Shown: piece after piece, positions 6,180-6,859 of the stretch
How positions within the stretch are numbered: position 1 is the first letter of the stretch
Layout: every line of letters begins with the position of its first letter
Source of the DNA: Vulcanimicrobiota bacterium
GTDB lineage: Bacteria; Vulcanimicrobiota; Vulcanimicrobiia; Vulcanimicrobiales; Vulcanimicrobiaceae
Length of the DNA stretch: 6,859 nucleotides
Assembly: GCA_019247395.1 (NCBI GenBank)
Contig: JAFAOZ010000123.1
Location: forward strand, 1-6,859
Direction: 5' to 3'
Translations under genes and position numbers: made by a program
The notes under the pieces: generated by a model
What the model saw: only the letters and a program-made list of their open reading frames with translations
Databases searched by the model: none
What the model was told of the DNA's origin: nothing

Positions 6180-6859
6180 GTGCGTTCCCTACGCGATCCT
6201 CGCGATCGCCGATATCCGGAGCGACTGGCCGGGAGCCTCCTGATTTCGCTCCTGGTGCACTTTCTGTTGGCGCTGCTGCTCTTCTCCGTGCTGAGCAGTT
6301 CTTCACAGGAAGGTGCGACTGAAAGCGTCCAAGGCGGCGAGGTCGTTACCGTTACGCGAACGTCGCCAATCGTCGTCGCGAATCAACCTGCGGCAACGCG
6401 CGCCGTTCCGCCCGTTCCGCACGCTCCGGTTATTGCGCCCGTGCGCCACGCGCCGTTGGCGCAGCCGCAGACCCAGCGCGTGCCGTCGAATCGGCACGAA
6501 CTAGCGAAAGTTGCGCCGACCGCGCCGCCGAATCCGCGCCCGATTCCGCAGCAATCGCCGCAGCCGAACCCTCAGCCGACGCAAAATATTTTCGAAACAC
6601 AGCCGAGTCCGGAGATACCGGCTGCGCCGGTTAACGTTCCGAGCGTCGCACCGCTCGCCGTCGCGGTAAAAGCGCCGCCGACGGCCGCGCCGTCGCCCGC
6701 GCCGACTGCGGCGCCCTCGGCACGGCCGACGCAAAAGCCCCCGGCGCCCGTCGTGCGCGCAACCGTGGCCGCCGTGACCCCGGCGCCGGCGGTGCCGAAG
6801 GCGTCACCCACAGCAGCGGCGCCCGCGCGGGCGAGCCCCGCGCCAAGCGCCTCCGCCGC
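6180..6859 (+). CDS. TonB/TolA-like energy transducer, N-terminal part
   Basis: About 226 residues are readable and the gene runs off the right edge. Residues 1-15 are Arg-rich and should stay in the cytoplasm. Residues 16-38 (LAGSLLISLLVHFLLALLLFSVL) form one membrane helix. The helix contains Ser23-x3-His27, the SxxxH motif found in the TonB and TolA anchors, where it couples to the ExbB/ExbD or TolQ/TolR motor. From about 64 onward the chain is rich in Pro, Ala, Gln and Thr, with PTAAPSPAPTAAPS-like runs near the end. It should be an extended periplasmic linker. A linker this Pro-rich fits TonB better than the helical TolA. The C-terminal receptor-contact domain would lie beyond the window, so TonB identity is not proven. 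An in-frame stop at 6159 leaves the GTG at 6180 as the only reasonable start, yet no Shine-Dalgarno precedes it. Other possibilities are an AgmX- or TolA-like protein or a Pro-rich envelope protein. Confidence 0.72.
   Translation, partial: MRSLRDPRDRRYPERLAGSLLISLLVHFLLALLLFSVLSSSSQEGATESVQGGEVVTVTRTSPIVVANQPAATRAVPPVPHAPVIAPVRHAPLAQPQTQRVPSNRHELAKVAPTAPPNPRPIPQQSPQPNPQPTQNIFETQPSPEIPAAPVNVPSVAPLAVAVKAPPTAAPSPAPTAAPSARPTQKPPAPVVRATVAAVTPAPAVPKASPTAAAPARASPAPSASA

Noticed and set aside
6303..6846. Minus-strand Arg-rich or Gly/Ala-rich frames opposite the TonB-like gene
   Set aside because: They are the complement of Pro/Ala codons (CCG and GCG read as CGG and CGC); the plus frame has a membrane helix with the SxxxH motif.
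6660..6859. Tandem DNA repeat in the Pro/Ala-rich region
   Set aside because: GCGCCG-like runs come from Pro and Ala codons; I saw no repeat unit of constant length.

Overview
The window is GC-rich, almost fully coding DNA from a bacterial chromosome. It reads as mostly housekeeping sequence. The TonB/TolA-type energy-transducer N-terminus at the right edge and the exported proteins at the left edge point to an organism with an outer membrane. The tlyA-nadK-recN gene order is also known from Actinobacteria (for example Mycobacterium), so gene order alone does not fix the phylum. A GC-rich, little-studied diderm lineage such as Eremiobacterota (WPS-2) would fit, but that is only an impression.

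Layout: (1) Minus strand, 1-1302: a small exported protein of unknown family (913-1302), followed by an overlapping gene for a probable exported alpha/beta hydrolase that runs off the left edge (1-955). (2) A 63-bp divergent spacer, 1303-1365. (3) Plus strand, 1366-4676: a compact operon of tlyA (rRNA 2'-O-methyltransferase), nadK (NAD kinase) and recN (SMC-like repair ATPase). The stop of tlyA touches the start of nadK, and recN begins 12 bp after nadK. (4) Minus strand, 4680-6113: pyruvate kinase, convergent with recN and separated from it by 3 bp. (5) A 66-bp divergent spacer, 6114-6179, with two short inverted repeats. (6) Plus strand, 6180 to the right edge: a TonB-like protein with one N-terminal membrane helix and a long Pro/Ala-rich periplasmic stretch. 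Its C-terminal domain lies beyond the window.

The three operon genes cover ribosome modification, NADP supply and double-strand break repair. They are probably co-transcribed, but no direct biochemical link between them is visible. Pyruvate kinase carries the Lys signature associated with K+-independent enzymes. Six of the seven genes have at least a weak Shine-Dalgarno-like sequence, usually about 8 nt from the start; the TonB-like gene has none.

No RNA genes, mobile elements, CRISPR arrays or phage traces were seen, and no stretch over 300 bases lacks a gene. I found no convincing undescribed multi-gene system. The points most worth a second look are the unknown exported protein coupled to the hydrolase, the TonB-like gene without a ribosome binding site, and the palindrome at the recN/pyk junction.
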